From assembly GCA_013339895.1 (NCBI GenBank), contig JABACO010000001.1, forward strand, positions 19,293,123 to 19,357,122: DNA of 64,000 bases, given 5' to 3'. The notes beneath the pieces were generated by a model. That model was not told the DNA's origin. It saw only the letters and a list, made by a program, of their open reading frames with translations, and did no database searches. Origin of the DNA: Ephydatia muelleri (Eukaryota; Porifera; Demospongiae; Spongillida; Spongillidae). Shown piece after piece: positions 49,310-62,200 of this stretch. Position 1 is the stretch's first letter. Each line of letters begins with the position of its first letter. The position numbers were made by a program, and so were the translations under genes.

Positions 49310-49606
49310 ACAAGTAAATAAAAACCTTCTCTAACGAGAAAGTTGGTGGGCATATAGGATTGACAATGTTGGTGTAAAAAGCACGGAAACAAGTGTGACA
49401 GAAATGTTACTGGAAAATTGAAATAGGCCTATATTTAGCCCAGTCACATTTAGGCAGCGCACGCCTGAGAAAATGGGCTAAATATAGGCCTATTTCTATT
49501 TTCCAGTAACATTTCTGTCACACTTGTTTCCGTGCTTTTTACACCAACATTGTCAATCCTATATGCCCACCAACTTTCTCGTTAGAGAAGGTTTTTATTT
49601 ACTTGT
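49310..49606. mobile_element. Palindromic MITE, family 1, copy 3
   Basis: About 297 bp foldback with the same ends (ACAAGTAAATAAAAACCTTC) and the inner words AATAGGCCTATATTTAGCCC and TGACAGAAATGTTACTGGAA mirrored. It lies 70 bp upstream of copy C's start and on the 3' side of copy D. Confidence 0.9.
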
Positions 49607-49879
49607 TTCATAAGTTTTTTTTTTCTCCGTGTCAACGAAGCTTCATAACTGTAATGTGATGAGGAACGATGTGCAATGGACAAAATGTCTATACCTTACG
49701 AACGCTTTGTGCATTGCCCCGACCACAAGTTACTATATAACTTTAATAAATACGTATGTAAAATTAATGTTACAATAACAATAAAATTAATAGTGATAAG
49801 TGTAGTTGTTTTTGATAAAATAAATAGTTTTGCCGCCTCCTCTTCCTCGGCCTCTTCCTCTTCTTCTTCTCCACCCCCC

Positions 49880-51533
49880 CCCCCCCCCCCCCGGGGTAAG
49901 GCCATGCGGGAGGCGGGGGGCAGCATTGGGGGCAGCATTGGGGGGAGCATCAGCGGGGGTAACGCTGCAGGCGGTGGGTCCAGCGCTGATGCAGGCGGTG
50001 GCCGCGCTTCTGCTGGCGGTGGCGGAGGGTCCAGCACTGCTGCAGGCGGTGGCGGGGCTTCTGCTGGCGGTGGCTGTGGGTCCAGCGCTGCTGCAGGCGG
50101 CGGCGGGGCTTAACCTTACGGATAGTTTTTAGCAGTGACCCTGCCTGTGATCTTCGTACACTTATTGCTTTAGCAAGTAATGCATCTGCACTAATCTTAC
50201 TTACTGCTGCACGGGCAGATCTTGTAACAACCTTTTGAGCTAGCAATGAATGGCTATTGCAGAAAGCATTGTTTACATCACACAGAAGCTCACTATCCCT
50301 AAGAATTGCTTTTTCAAGACTCACTCCATACTCTGCTAGTGTGCGAGAGTTGGGCTCAAACAGGGAGTAACTATATGGGAGAAGATAGGGTTGCAGTACT
50401 TTTATTTTACCACACATTATGCCTTATCATGTATCAAAACATTTTACCAACTGCGCATAACGTGAATTATTTTATTTTCATACAACTCAATTTTCTGTAC
50501 ACACATGTGTAGTGGACCTTTAAAACAATGTGAGAGACACAAATTACCTTTTGTACCCTTTACATGTACATGGGGAACTTTTACTTGTGGGAAGCCTTAC
50601 TGTACATCTGATAATCTGCTGCATGCAAGGGTTGGATGCACATGACTGACTTGTTAATTAAATTTCTGAAAATGCAATTACAGTAGTACACACATGTGTA
50701 TAGTCCTTTATTGCACATCACATTTACAATGTAACAGACACAGATGCATGTACATGTACAAATAACCTTTTGTACAAACATTGACCTTTACCAGGGAACA
50801 TCCCGTGTAGGAAGCCATACTGTACATCTGATAATATGTCATGCAAGCATACAAGAGTGTTAATGTGTGCATGACAGGAAGCCATGAGCCACGTGCATAG
50901 CAGCCCTTAGATTTTAAATGGTACATACAGCATGCTATAACATACCTTTGGGTGGTAGTGGTAGTGGTAGTGGTAGTTCTACGACCCTTCCAATACCGAC
51001 TCATTCTAGCTGCCTTAATGGTAGCTGAATTACCCCTGTATATCCGCCTTTTAGCAGCACGGTTCTCCTCGACGCTCTCTTGATATCGCTGCCTTTTAAA
51101 CAGCACGGTTCTCCTCGAGGTCCTCTCCATATCGCTGCCTTTTAGCAGCACGGTTCTCCTCGAGGTCCTCTCCATATCGCTGCCTTTTAGCAGCACGGTT
51201 CTCCTCGAGGTCCTCTCCATATCACTGCCTTTTAGCAGCACGCTTAGGTTCAATATTTGCGATGTAGCTCTCGCGTACAGAGGCCTTCTTTTTTCAGGAT
51301 CGGCCTTGTAGCTCTCGCGTACAGAGGCCTTCTTTTTTTCAGGATCGGCCTTGTAGCTCTCGCGTACAGAGGCCTTCTTTTTTTCAGGATCGGCCTTGTA
51401 GCTCGCGCGTACAGAGGCCTTCTTTTTTTCAGGGTCGGCCTTGTAGCGCTCTCGGGCTTTAGCCTTGTTCTCTTCTTGCTTTTGGAGGTATTCCGCTCGT
51501 TGCTTCGTTCTCTTCTTTCGATTACGCGAAGGC
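49880..51533 (-). pseudogene. 15-residue-repeat gene, copy D (frameshifted)
   Basis: Starts MPSRNRKKRTKQRAEYL at 51533, then four 45 bp units (YKADPEKKKASVRES). The frame slips in an A run in the fourth unit near 51295. A second block of 45 bp units (GEDLEENRAAKRQRY) follows, with one in-frame stop and a further slip near 51100. Exon 1 ends with a Thr run (51 kb, ACCACTACC repeats) at a GTATGT donor near 50945. Exon 2 starts after CCCATATAG near 50373: YSLFEPNSRTLAEYGVSLEK, NAFCNSHSLLAQKV, then a GGC-rich minisatellite. It is homologous to copy C throughout. Confidence 0.55.
49900..50110. repeat. GGC/GCT-rich minisatellite at the 3' end of copy D
   Basis: Tandem variants of GGGTCCAGCGCTGCTGCAGGC and GGTGGCGGGGCTTCTGCTGG. 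A 20 bp poly-C run precedes it at 49872-49892. Confidence 0.85.
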
Positions 51534-51699
51534 ATTTTTAGAAAAACAACTTCACTAGCCAAAATAAGTAACGACTAAACTATTTTGTGCCTGTTGGAGT
51601 ATTTATACTGCCTAAAATTATCCATACTCCTGTATTTAGAACATAGTAATATACCCATACCGTATATAGGACTTTTTCGTTGTACATGTAGCTTCTTTA

Positions 51700-52600
51700 T
51701 TACCTTAAGGGGCACCGCGCCGGTAAATTCTGAAGCGATTGGTACTATCGCCGTTCTTTAAAACCATTCCTAGCGTGAGTTATACTTGACGGAGAAGAAG
51801 AAGAAGAAGAAGAAGACGACGACGACCAACAATTTTTTTGGGCATGGGCACGAGAAACAGGTTCTTAGTTGGTCTAGAAGGGCATAGTTTTATGACATGA
51901 AACTAGCACCAAAACGTAGATCTTGGTGTTGTCGTTCGATTGCTGCAAAGAGAAAAGCTATCCGTTTCTTCGTTGTCCCTCGCGACGCAACTGAAAATTT
52001 TTAATGACATTCATGACTCCTCAATCAATCCTATATTGAACCTGCGTCATTGCTGCAAAGAGAAAAGCTATCCGTTTCTTCGTTGTCCCTCGCGACGCAA
52101 CTGAAAATTTTTAATGACATTCATGACTCCTCAATCAATCCTATATTGAACCTGCTGACGCAGGTTCAGATACATGCATTTATTTTTTAGATATCTAATT
52201 ATACGTCTTACATAAGACGTATAATTAGATATACGTCTTACATAAGCCGTATAGTCGATTGTTTACCAATATATATTTGATCCATAAAGGACCTCTTCCA
52301 GCCAATTCTGAAGCTATTGGTGAAAATTACATCGTTTAAAAGTGTTCCTATCCTGAGTTGTGCATTGCCAAGAAGGAGAAGAAGAAGGAGGAGACCAGCC
52401 CATTGTTCCGGGACTGGGTACGAGGACAGACAGTACCCTTTTGTTCTCTACAACCGCGCGGTTCTACGACATGAAACAAAAACGAAACTGCTCATTTTTT
52501 ACTCATTCTTTACTTATAGATCGATTGCTAAAACAAGCTAAACGATCCGATCATCGGGACGATTCGGGAGTCTTGTTACAGACGGGTCGCGTATTTTTAA
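51700..52600. other. Diverged direct duplication upstream of copy D
   Basis: 51705-51975 and 52285-52560 share a chain of words in the same order: AATTCTGAAGC.ATTGGT, TTTAAAA..TTCCTA, GA-GAA purine run, GGGCA/GGGTACGAG, TCTACGACATGAAAC and GATTGCTAAA. No gene is recognised. The chain may be a duplicated transposon or promoter region. Confidence 0.5.
51940..52155. repeat. Exact tandem duplication, 110 bp period
   Basis: The block starting TTGCTGCAAAGAGAAAAGCT at 51940 is repeated at 52050 with no difference that I can see through GAACCTGC. A 42 bp perfect palindrome (ATATCTAATTATACGTCTTA and complement) follows at 52190-52231. Confidence 0.9.
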
Positions 52601-53007
52601 TTATATTCATAGCCGTGGTCAAATCCTATATGGAAGTTTCTAACGACACTTCCGATAGCCATGAAACTCATTCTTATATTTTAATATTGTCCTTACTTAA
52701 AAGGACCAATGCCCTTAAATAAGGACACTTGGAGATTAAACATTAAACTTAACTCTGGCGGGTTGACTGGTTTCAAAACTTGACAATAGACAATTGGTCC
52801 AAACCACATACAAGCTGAGAAATGAACGTTTGGAAATTGTTTCAACTATCATATTATGAGAGTAATGAACAGAACAATCATATTTTGAACTTTAATATTG
52901 TATGACAATTGAGAACATTATCATCAAATCACTTTCACAACAGTTAGTATAGTTTTCATAGCAATGTTTCTAGATATACCATTGATTTCAATAAAAGTCT
53001 GAGAAAT
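52600..53007. other. 3' flank of the glycyl radical enzyme gene
   Basis: AT-rich sequence after the stop codon at 53008 (minus strand). No coding signal or repeat stands out. Confidence 0.4.
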
Positions 53008-53211
53008 TTACTTTGTAGAGTCCTTGTGGGGGCCAAAGTACATTCGGCGTTGATGCTGCTTCTTATGTTCAGGAAACATGGCCACAAAAAAATTGGACCA
53101 GCCTCCCATCCGATTACGTACTAGATCAAATTTCTGTGGCTCATTCTCTGCATTAGCAAGAGTTTCTTTATTCACACATGTTATGGTTACCAAGTTTGAT
53201 CCAGCTTTTTC
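53008..53211 (-). CDS. Glycyl radical enzyme: last exon with the glycyl radical loop
   Basis: Encodes GSNLVTITCVNKETLANAE, then KFDLVRNRMGGWSNFFVAMF and PEHKKQHQRR, stop TAA at 53008. This matches the superfamily C-terminus (T..V.D.E.L..A, then R-V-x-G-Y/W with the radical Gly, then Q..H..R). The usual Val after Arg is Met here. The acceptor is TCTCTACAG. Confidence 0.88.
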   Translation of the reverse strand, partial: EKAGSNLVTITCVNKETLANAENEPQKFDLVRNRMGGWSNFFVAMFPEHKKQHQRRMYFGPHKDSTK

Positions 53212-56200
53212 CTGTAGAGAATAAAAATTAATGTCAACCATTTATGTTTTAGAAGAAAGAAACAGGTAAATTATTCTGAGGTATGAGTGAGTTTCCCATG
53301 GTGATTTTTTCTAAACAAGGTTGCCTTTCTAAAATGATTAGGGTTAGGCCTTTCTGCAAATTGGTTTGACAACATTCAATTCCTGCAATTCATTTTCTAC
53401 TTGATCTAATACATGGGATTAATGGATTAATTGTTTCTGGATTTGTGGAGGGGAACAAGGTCGAGGACATTGTGCTGGACACAGGATGCTCAAGGACGAT
53501 GAATACGGAGGAGACCTGGTCCCGACAACACAATAAAATACATTTCTATTCAGTTAATAGAAAAGGTTGCACTTTTACTATGCATAGGTGCATCCTTACG
53601 TATTTGCTTTCTTAATTTTCATAATGGATATGAGTATTAAAATGCTGAGTATCTAAGGTTATAGGAATGTTGGCACAATGAGTGGAGTTGAGCTTTTTTT
53701 TTTCAATTCCAAGCTTGCATCTTTGCTTTGGTATCAGTGAGTCGCTAAAGAATTCTAACATTCAATAATCTATTCTGACATTTAGGGGACAAGCGGCTCA
53801 CAATGTGATGTAATGCGTTCGTTGTGTATATCCTTGGGATTCAAATAGTGATATGGAAGTTAAAAAGATTTCTATACCATTCAAAAGATCTACAATATCC
53901 AATCCATCTGAATCATTTACTCTAGAATAGTTTTGCAGACAACATCCACATATGCTATATAATATGTGGGATCGTATCCGCTAAAAGGGACATAACACAT
54001 GCTTTTTCAAGTTTTAATTATTTGATACTCTAAGAGATACTTTGGTACTCTACAACGTGTTTCTTACGCACTGAAAATTGGTCTGTCCATCATAGAGTTA
54101 CAATGGCCTCATGCATACAGTTCAATTGCACGTGTCAACTTTGATTTTCCTTCTGAAAAATTTATACTATCGCCTTAGGTCCCATTTTGCGGTATATAAC
54201 TTCAAATTAGGTACTCTGATAACATCAACATGATTATCTGAATAAGGCATAGTTGAAATAATTGCAAAAGTAGACATGCTCTTACATTTGCACTAGCAAA
54301 CCATGAATAAAGAACAGAATTTTTAGTTGCTGAAAAATTTACAAACTATCTCAGGTTGTCATGTGTGCTGCATGAGGAACAAACAATGTGCAAGCTTGCT
54401 TACTGCCACGAATGCATCAATAAATTCAAGCAAGCTGCTCATAGGAAAGTCTTCTTCAATAACAAGATCTACCTCACAACCACCAGGAATATATCTAAGT
54501 TATGAGTACAGGGGGGAATAAAGCATAATAAGAAATATACATTTGGTGCACTGTGCACAAAATGCCATCTTTAACATACAAATGGAGATTTCTTTCTGAG
54601 TAAGGCTTGAGACTATCCACAATATCCAATAGCTTAGTCTTCGGAACTGGCTTGTCCTGTTGGGGCAAATATGTATTTTGGATTACTGACTATTCTAAGA
54701 TAATAACCTGAGCATGTGGCTGAGGACTGCAGTCTGAGGCAGTGGGCTGTCCGTTGAGACGTCCATCTGGTGTGGCACCACAGCCTGCACCAACACTCAC
54801 ATAATTCTCAAATGTTCCTGCCCCTGTCAATAACTGTATTTGGAAGTAACATTTAGCTCATATCATTGGCATAATTAGGGAATAAACCACCATCAGCATA
54901 ATATCCACACATGCCATATATAATCTTGCAGATTCTGCTAGACCAGATAGATACCTGAAAAATAAATGGTTCCCTTGCACATCATACTTCTTCTGTAGAC
55001 CACGATACAATTCTGTCACTGGGCTGTTGTATAGAACATCATAGGCTATCTTGTTCATATTATCAGCCAGCCATTCAGCCATAGCATTCACCTTTAGCAG
55101 AAAGAGTGAAGGTAGAGTGGTTTATAAAGCCTTCTCAATCTTTAGCTACCATTTCTTAGTTCAATGCACCATGTGGAGATATAGCAAGAATTTTGGCCAC
55201 TGAAGTGCAGAGTGTGAAAATGTGTGCCCCCTTCCCACAAACATACACAAACACACACACACACACACACACAAACGCACGCACGCATGCAAGCAATCAC
55301 TCTCCCTAAGCAGATTGAAAGATCAGTAACAATATTTCTTTAATTGCTGATTGTGAGACCAGCATGAGAAAGTATAAAGTACAGCTCATGAGATGTGGAA
55401 AAGTTCACGACAATATGTCGTGACCCATATATTATATGTTCTATGAAGCCCATATATAAGTTTCTCATCTGAAACACGGTGTGAAATGAGAACCTAGCTA
55501 TAGTTTGATGGTGCGTGTACATGCATAAGTGCAGCAATGGTAGTGACACAATGAACTTGCAAACATAAGTGGGTCTGTGCATCACATTGGATATTCATAT
55601 ACTAAATGCACAGGTTATGGCGTAAATACCATCCCACTGATCGATCAGTCGTAATTAATTTTATCCACCTTTAGATCAGCTGAACAAATATCCGGAACGG
55701 CAATATTTAAAAAAAAATCTGATTAGGTTATTGTGCTGGATTCATTAACTATATTCACTCACATACCATAAGTCATGCAAACATGGCACTACATTTACTG
55801 TGGGTCTTACCCTCACTATTAGCAGTTGGTGTCCCAAATTTGGGTAGGCTTAGAGCATGTTCCCTCATGGCAAGATACTTTTGGGACCACATTTCAGTCT
55901 GAACTACTCTCACATCAACAGTATCGTAGAAAGGTTCAATCATACTAGAGTGTGAAAAGACTAAACATAATAGTCCTTTCCACTTAGTTCTTTCAATTTA
56001 TAGACTATAAGCAGGACAAAAGCACACACATACACAAGTAAATCAGTTTCAAACGTTCAAATCTATTCTAATAAAATTTGTGATTTACACACAAATTGAA
56101 TTATTTCTTGTTACTTTCAGTACAATATCATTGCATATGACAGAATGGATACTTACTTGACTCCCCAGTTATTTATGAGTGCCATTCTGAAGCTCTTTAG

Positions 56201-59200
56201 GGATGTCGTTCTATTTGGTCCATACACCATCTCTTGCACATTGTACAATGAATTGACAGTGTTGGTAAACCCCACATACATTGGAGTTAAGGTGTGGAAC
56301 CTGTTTTCAAAGCATTATGTTATTCAGTATGGTTCAAACCTCTTCACTCTACCTTGACCCTCCATTGCTCATATCACGACCAGATTCTATACAACCTTCA
56401 ATCAAACAAGACAGAAGAGGGGAGGGGCATATCCTCCACGAGTTACCATAGCTGCCAAGAATGAGGCTGAACAGGTTTTGCACAAGTCGGCGGAGATGGA
56501 GTAAGAAGATTTTCTGAAAATGACACCATCATAAACCACACATGAACGAGGCATAATTCGTCTTTTAAAGAATTGAATTATTAATTATATTATATTGTTG
56601 TTGTTGCATTGATGTTCCATTATGTTGAGCCATTTTGTTAGTTTTATTATTTGTGTTATTTAATTGTGTACTGCCATTAAAATGCAGAGTACCTTAAAAT
56701 GATCAAAAGTTTGTATGTCTTCAGGCATTTCAGTGCGGTAAGACATTGATCCTCCAACAAGATTCACAGGACCAGCTCCTTGGTAATTCATCCCACAGTT
56801 CATAGTATACATGACTGCCTACAGAGTAAATGATCAAAATGAAATGCACATTTTTAATACTGTTTATATAAATTGCTACAATGGGTCATTGGATACAACA
56901 AATCATTTGTGTTACAAAACAATTGTATTCACTGATACTTAGTCACAGATCACACAACAGTGCACTGCAAAAAGATGGTAGTTCTGAATTATAGTTGTTC
57001 CTTGAATTGTGAACTCATCAACCCACAATCTGGTTAAACTAAGGGCCAACCTGCAGCAAAAAAGACGTATCCAAAGAGGAATTCAGTCCTCCCTTCATAC
57101 ATTGGCTCATAGCATCCATCAGCACAGTAGTCACGAGCCACTTCATCCAAATCCAATGGAAGAGCCAGATTGGATCTCAGGAATGACTGCTTCAATGCAT
57201 CCAGCATTCCTGCAAGCACAAATTATGCATGCAGTTGAGGCATTTAAGTGTAGTTCACATCTATGAGTACTGCAATATGAGCAAGCGACCATTTGCACTG
57301 TAAGCATAGCAGTATGCTGAAGATCTTACGAATCTTAGTATTTGGTTTTGCATGTTTTTTTTCACTGGTGAACCCGTTGTTGCACTCTGAACTGCAAATA
57401 CTGCCATTTTAGAATGCATTTCCTTTTTCAGTACCGGTATTCTCTCCAAAATTTATTGCACTTAGCACTGTGTTTCAAAAAATCATTTACTCAAATAAAT
57501 CTAATTTATGCCAATTTGCAGTCTTCACTGTCATTGCAGCTTTATACACTGATTACAACATTCAGTTTATAGCGTAAGCCAAATTCTTGGTTTGTGTCAT
57601 TACAGTAATAAAATTGTCAGTGTACAGATAATTGTTGGGATTACTCAAATCAGATGGCCCATATAAACACACTTGATTTAGGGTTTTAATCAAACCGCAA
57701 ATGTGATGTACATGACTTCTAGCTATGGCAAAAAAAAACTAACAACTGCATTAGAGATTAGATCAATTGGGATATTAGGTTCAATTTGTGCAAAAGTATA
57801 GGCTACCAAATGGTTGTCAGATTAAGATTGTCAGCAATGGTACCAAACCCAAAAACAACAATGACCAAATAATGCTGTATTAGATATTTAAAAATTCAAA
57901 GGTGATTACCACCCTCATTACATGGTGAGTAATGAAATGCATCTATTAATAAAACCACTGTAAGTCTTACGAAACAGTGAATAGTTAAGCCACTGTCATT
58001 AGTTACCACATCTACAAATAATTTATCTGATCAATCTCAAAACATCTGCAGGTTACCAATAAAACAACACTTGATTATTCAGTAACAGGTGGAAGCCCCT
58101 AAGCATTTTCAAATGCAAGGTCAAAGTATAGGTACTTAATGCATTTTGAAGCTATACTTAATGAGCGTATACTTAATGTCCTCTCTGTTCGCATAATCTA
58201 CATCAGAACTAATATATTGCTATTAATAACTCCAGTCATAATCATGCTTTTCTCCTTGGTGTCTTTGTCCCAGAGCTCAAATAGAAGGCACACCCATCCA
58301 CACCCATCTAGATAATCATAGCCACTCCACAAGTAACTCACCTCCTACCATCCTGTCATCATGGTATAGAATGGGATGGGCACCTCCACTCAGTATCGCC
58401 TTTGCCGCAGCTTCCTTGTATATTAGTGGTGTGTGAGGAGTCAGGCGAAGTGACACACAAGGAGCATTAAGAGGTAGTCGACGGCATGCATTCAGACACA
58501 GCATGGTAACTTCATTGCAGGCATCCTTCCCATCATGGGTGTACCCTCCAAGAGTCACCTGTAACAGAAGGGAAACAAGAGTAGTTGGTGGTGCATTGGA
58601 ACGTTATACACACGTTATACGCAATGCATTGTGTATCACATGTGTATAATGTTTCAATACACATGTTATATGCTAGTGTATAAAAAACCTTTTTACATGG
58701 GTGAATTGTACTTTCTCATTTCATCGATTCAACTACACACACCAATACACAAAACACATAGTACTAAAAATACTTCGTGACAGCTGACTGTTATACTATA
58801 AATAACAATTTACCAATGGAAAGTTGTATAGGGAACTGTGAGACACTAACCAGAGGATTTGCTCTGTATCCTATACATGTACACACATGTATGAAATTCA
58901 TGCAATCCAATACATAAAATTCATAAACAAGTATATTTTTCCTTTGCCATAACATTTTATTATATCAGAAATAGTTTATATTATAGGGGGAAAAAGTCCA
59001 AAACATAAGACAGTCCTAGAAGAATCCATTGTCAAGTCACACAATTATACCTGCTGTATCCATTGATTCAAGGAATCACCAGTGCCAAATGGCCCTCCTC
59101 TCCCAGTGACACAAGTTGAGCCATACGTTGCATGACCGTAGGGAATGTTATAACCATTAAGTACCACATGCTCATCAAACTTGATGAAGAAGCTGTCAAT

Positions 59201-62200
59201 GATATCTTGTGCCTGCAATTAAAGGATAATAAAGGTTCTACACCAATGATGTTATTGAGACACCTTTTCGCGTGTGATAACTTTTGTTTCTAAGTCCCTT
59301 TGGTAGTATGGCTGGAGCAGCTGATCCAATCGCCCAACAGAAACTGCTTGACCAACAAGATGCAAGCAACAATGTATACTAATATCAACTGCACTGCATC
59401 ACTGCAAAAGGTAGAAAAGAGAGGCACAAGCTTTGATCACATCAGGCATGCTGTGCCAATGATAAATGAGTACCACACAACACATTTCATTCAACTTACT
59501 GGAAACTGTATTGTGGTTTTTCCAAAGCTAAGTGTGACATTCTAGCAGAAATTTCTCTGAGGTTTACCCTATCCCTGAATAATGAAAATGATCATTTTAA
59601 TACACCATCACGCAAAACACAGTCCTCTACTACCAAATCTCAATGCAGCAGTGAAGCATGCAGTTTGTTATAAACATCAGTGTTATATGTACACTATAAA
59701 TATAAAAATTTCTAATGCATGGAGAAAGTTGTTTATATAAACTGAACATTTCCTTGCATCATACACTGTACAATTCCTATATAACATTTCTTTCGATAAA
59801 GTGACTGTGTTTTACTCACTTTATACAGGTTTCATACACAAAAATATTGGAGCGACTCTAAAGCCAACACTCTTTGTACTCTATCAGCTTGCAGTAAAGT
59901 AACATATGATCACAAGCCCAAAAACTCCTATCTTCAAATATAAATATCACTGTGGCTTGATCTGCTCTTTTCATAAAGGTGCATTGTTTCCAACAAAGCT
60001 GTTTCGATTTTTACAAGCAGTGATAAGTATCACTTAACATTTGGGAAAACCAGTTGTATACTTACTCTGCTACAGTAGTGTTGGGATCCAAATTTGATGC
60101 CATTGTGCTTGCAAGCATACTGAACCTAAGCATGTAAAGTTGTACGCCCTGAAAAAATTATGATAAATTCTATGCGCATAATTTATTCATCATTTTCACC
60201 TCATAGGCTAGAATAGCACTGTTATAAAACTGCTTTTGCTCATCTGTCAGTTGTGGATTGCTCAATTTTCCCTTGAGTTTCTCCAGCATTCCATTCACTC
60301 CCTATTATTACAATATCATTACATATTCATCGTTTGTATGCACCATTTCTGGCTTAACAGGCATATAAGTGGTTCATACCAGTTTTAGGATGTATCGATG
60401 TCCAGGAACAATGTGCCCCATGTTTCCAAACTCATTAGAGCTAGATCCCAAGATAGATCTAGTTCACTGTCTAGTAGATACGGCATCACTTCCTTCCCAC
60501 TTCCAAATGACAGCCTGTCAGTTACACAACTATCAGCTCCTATCATTAGAATATCCAGTGAAAATGGCAACACTCTTTTGAAACAAACATTTAAACCTTT
60601 GGATTGATTCTGAATGTTCCAAAGTTGTCTGATGTACCATACACATTCCCATCTGCTGCTGGACATTCCCTGTTGAAAGCAATTTATAGCAAGCTGTCTG
60701 TTTCTATTCAACAAAATACATAACTATATAGAATCAAAATAAATTATGGCATGTAAATATAATACCTGCTATCATGGTGCAGGGATATAATGGTTTCAAT
60801 ACTGCCATATAGCATACTGTGCACACATTTTGATGCACTATGCTAATTATATTACTATTCATTGGTCATATAAGAACACAGTTTTACACTTTACTCACTT
60901 ATTGCTTGTAAGCACTGAGCCTAGCATTTTTTTATAGCTCAGTCCCTTTCGATATGGAATTGACCATGTGTCCAAAGACTTCAGTTCTGCTTCATCTAAG
61001 AAGTTCTCAATTGGGGCATGCGAGGAACATCAAACTTGTGAATCCTGAAATGGTATGTATCTATAATCAATTAGCAATGCTGTAGTAATTTAATTCCTCA
61101 CCATGTTGAATGCCACTCGTTGAAAAGTAGTACTTAAGAGATGCAAAACTCTTTGGATGGTGGGTCACCTCCTGCATATGATTGTGGTCATGAAGTAGAG
61201 ATACTGAATATGGTTGTAGAACAGCAAAGGATTGGAGCTTTTTGTACTTCATCCAAAGGGGAATGCTTGGGTAAATTGTGCTCTCAGTAAATGTTGTACG
61301 TACTGCAATTCATTTGCAACTAGGGCAATACATGAATCCACCTGCATCACCTTGGACATGAGTGAGGAGGGGAGATCATGTGTAAAAATCAGTAGTGGGG
61401 TCTCCAAACATGTTTTGGAAAGATTTCGAAGAATCTTTGAATACTCTTTCCAAACGCTGCAAAAAAAAAGTCCAGGTTCAAGATGTGATTCGGATGTAAC
61501 AATTGGCAATGCTTGTCGAAGGAACTCTGCATTGGTGCCATCTTCTGGTCTAATGTTCCGTGCCTTTTTTTACATGTGCACGCTCTCAATGTTAGCCAAT
61601 GTCTCACTGTATTTCCATCACGACCAATCATGTTTCGTTGACAGAAGTGGGAGAATCAGAAAAAAACCGTAACATCAAACCTGAATTTCTGGATAAATGC
61701 AAATGTTCCGCCTTCACAATTTGACTCTCCTGCTTTAGGTGAAATTCCAGAGAGAAGGACCTCCCTACAGTAGATAATTAAAACATCCAATAATTTAATA
61801 TCACAAATGTACATTATTTTTGCCGTTTTGAGTTTTTCACATACTACTTCAAGGAATATATGTGTGAAGAAAAGGAACGTGGATTAGTACATGAATGGAT
61901 CTAGCTACACAGTAGCTAGAATACTATACATATGTACTTTAGTGCAGATATTCCTTAAAAGCATCAACTTTAACAGAATATTTGAATTACATTCAGTTGG
62001 AGGATAGAACAACAATTGCTTCTTATGTGTTAAGTTCGATCAAGGGTGCCATGTATCCTTGAAGATTTTGGCCAGTCCAGTTACTATAACGTCCTTTCTC
62101 CAACAAAAGTATCATGTACTCTTAGTACAAATGGTACGTTCAATAATTTACTCTACAGTCAAAATGGTTCCACAGACAGCTATGCATGTAGTGCAACGAA

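Noticed and set aside
59300..59545. 81-codon plus-strand frame
   Set aside because: It overlaps two well-supported minus-strand enzyme exons (59264-59393 and 59500-59574).
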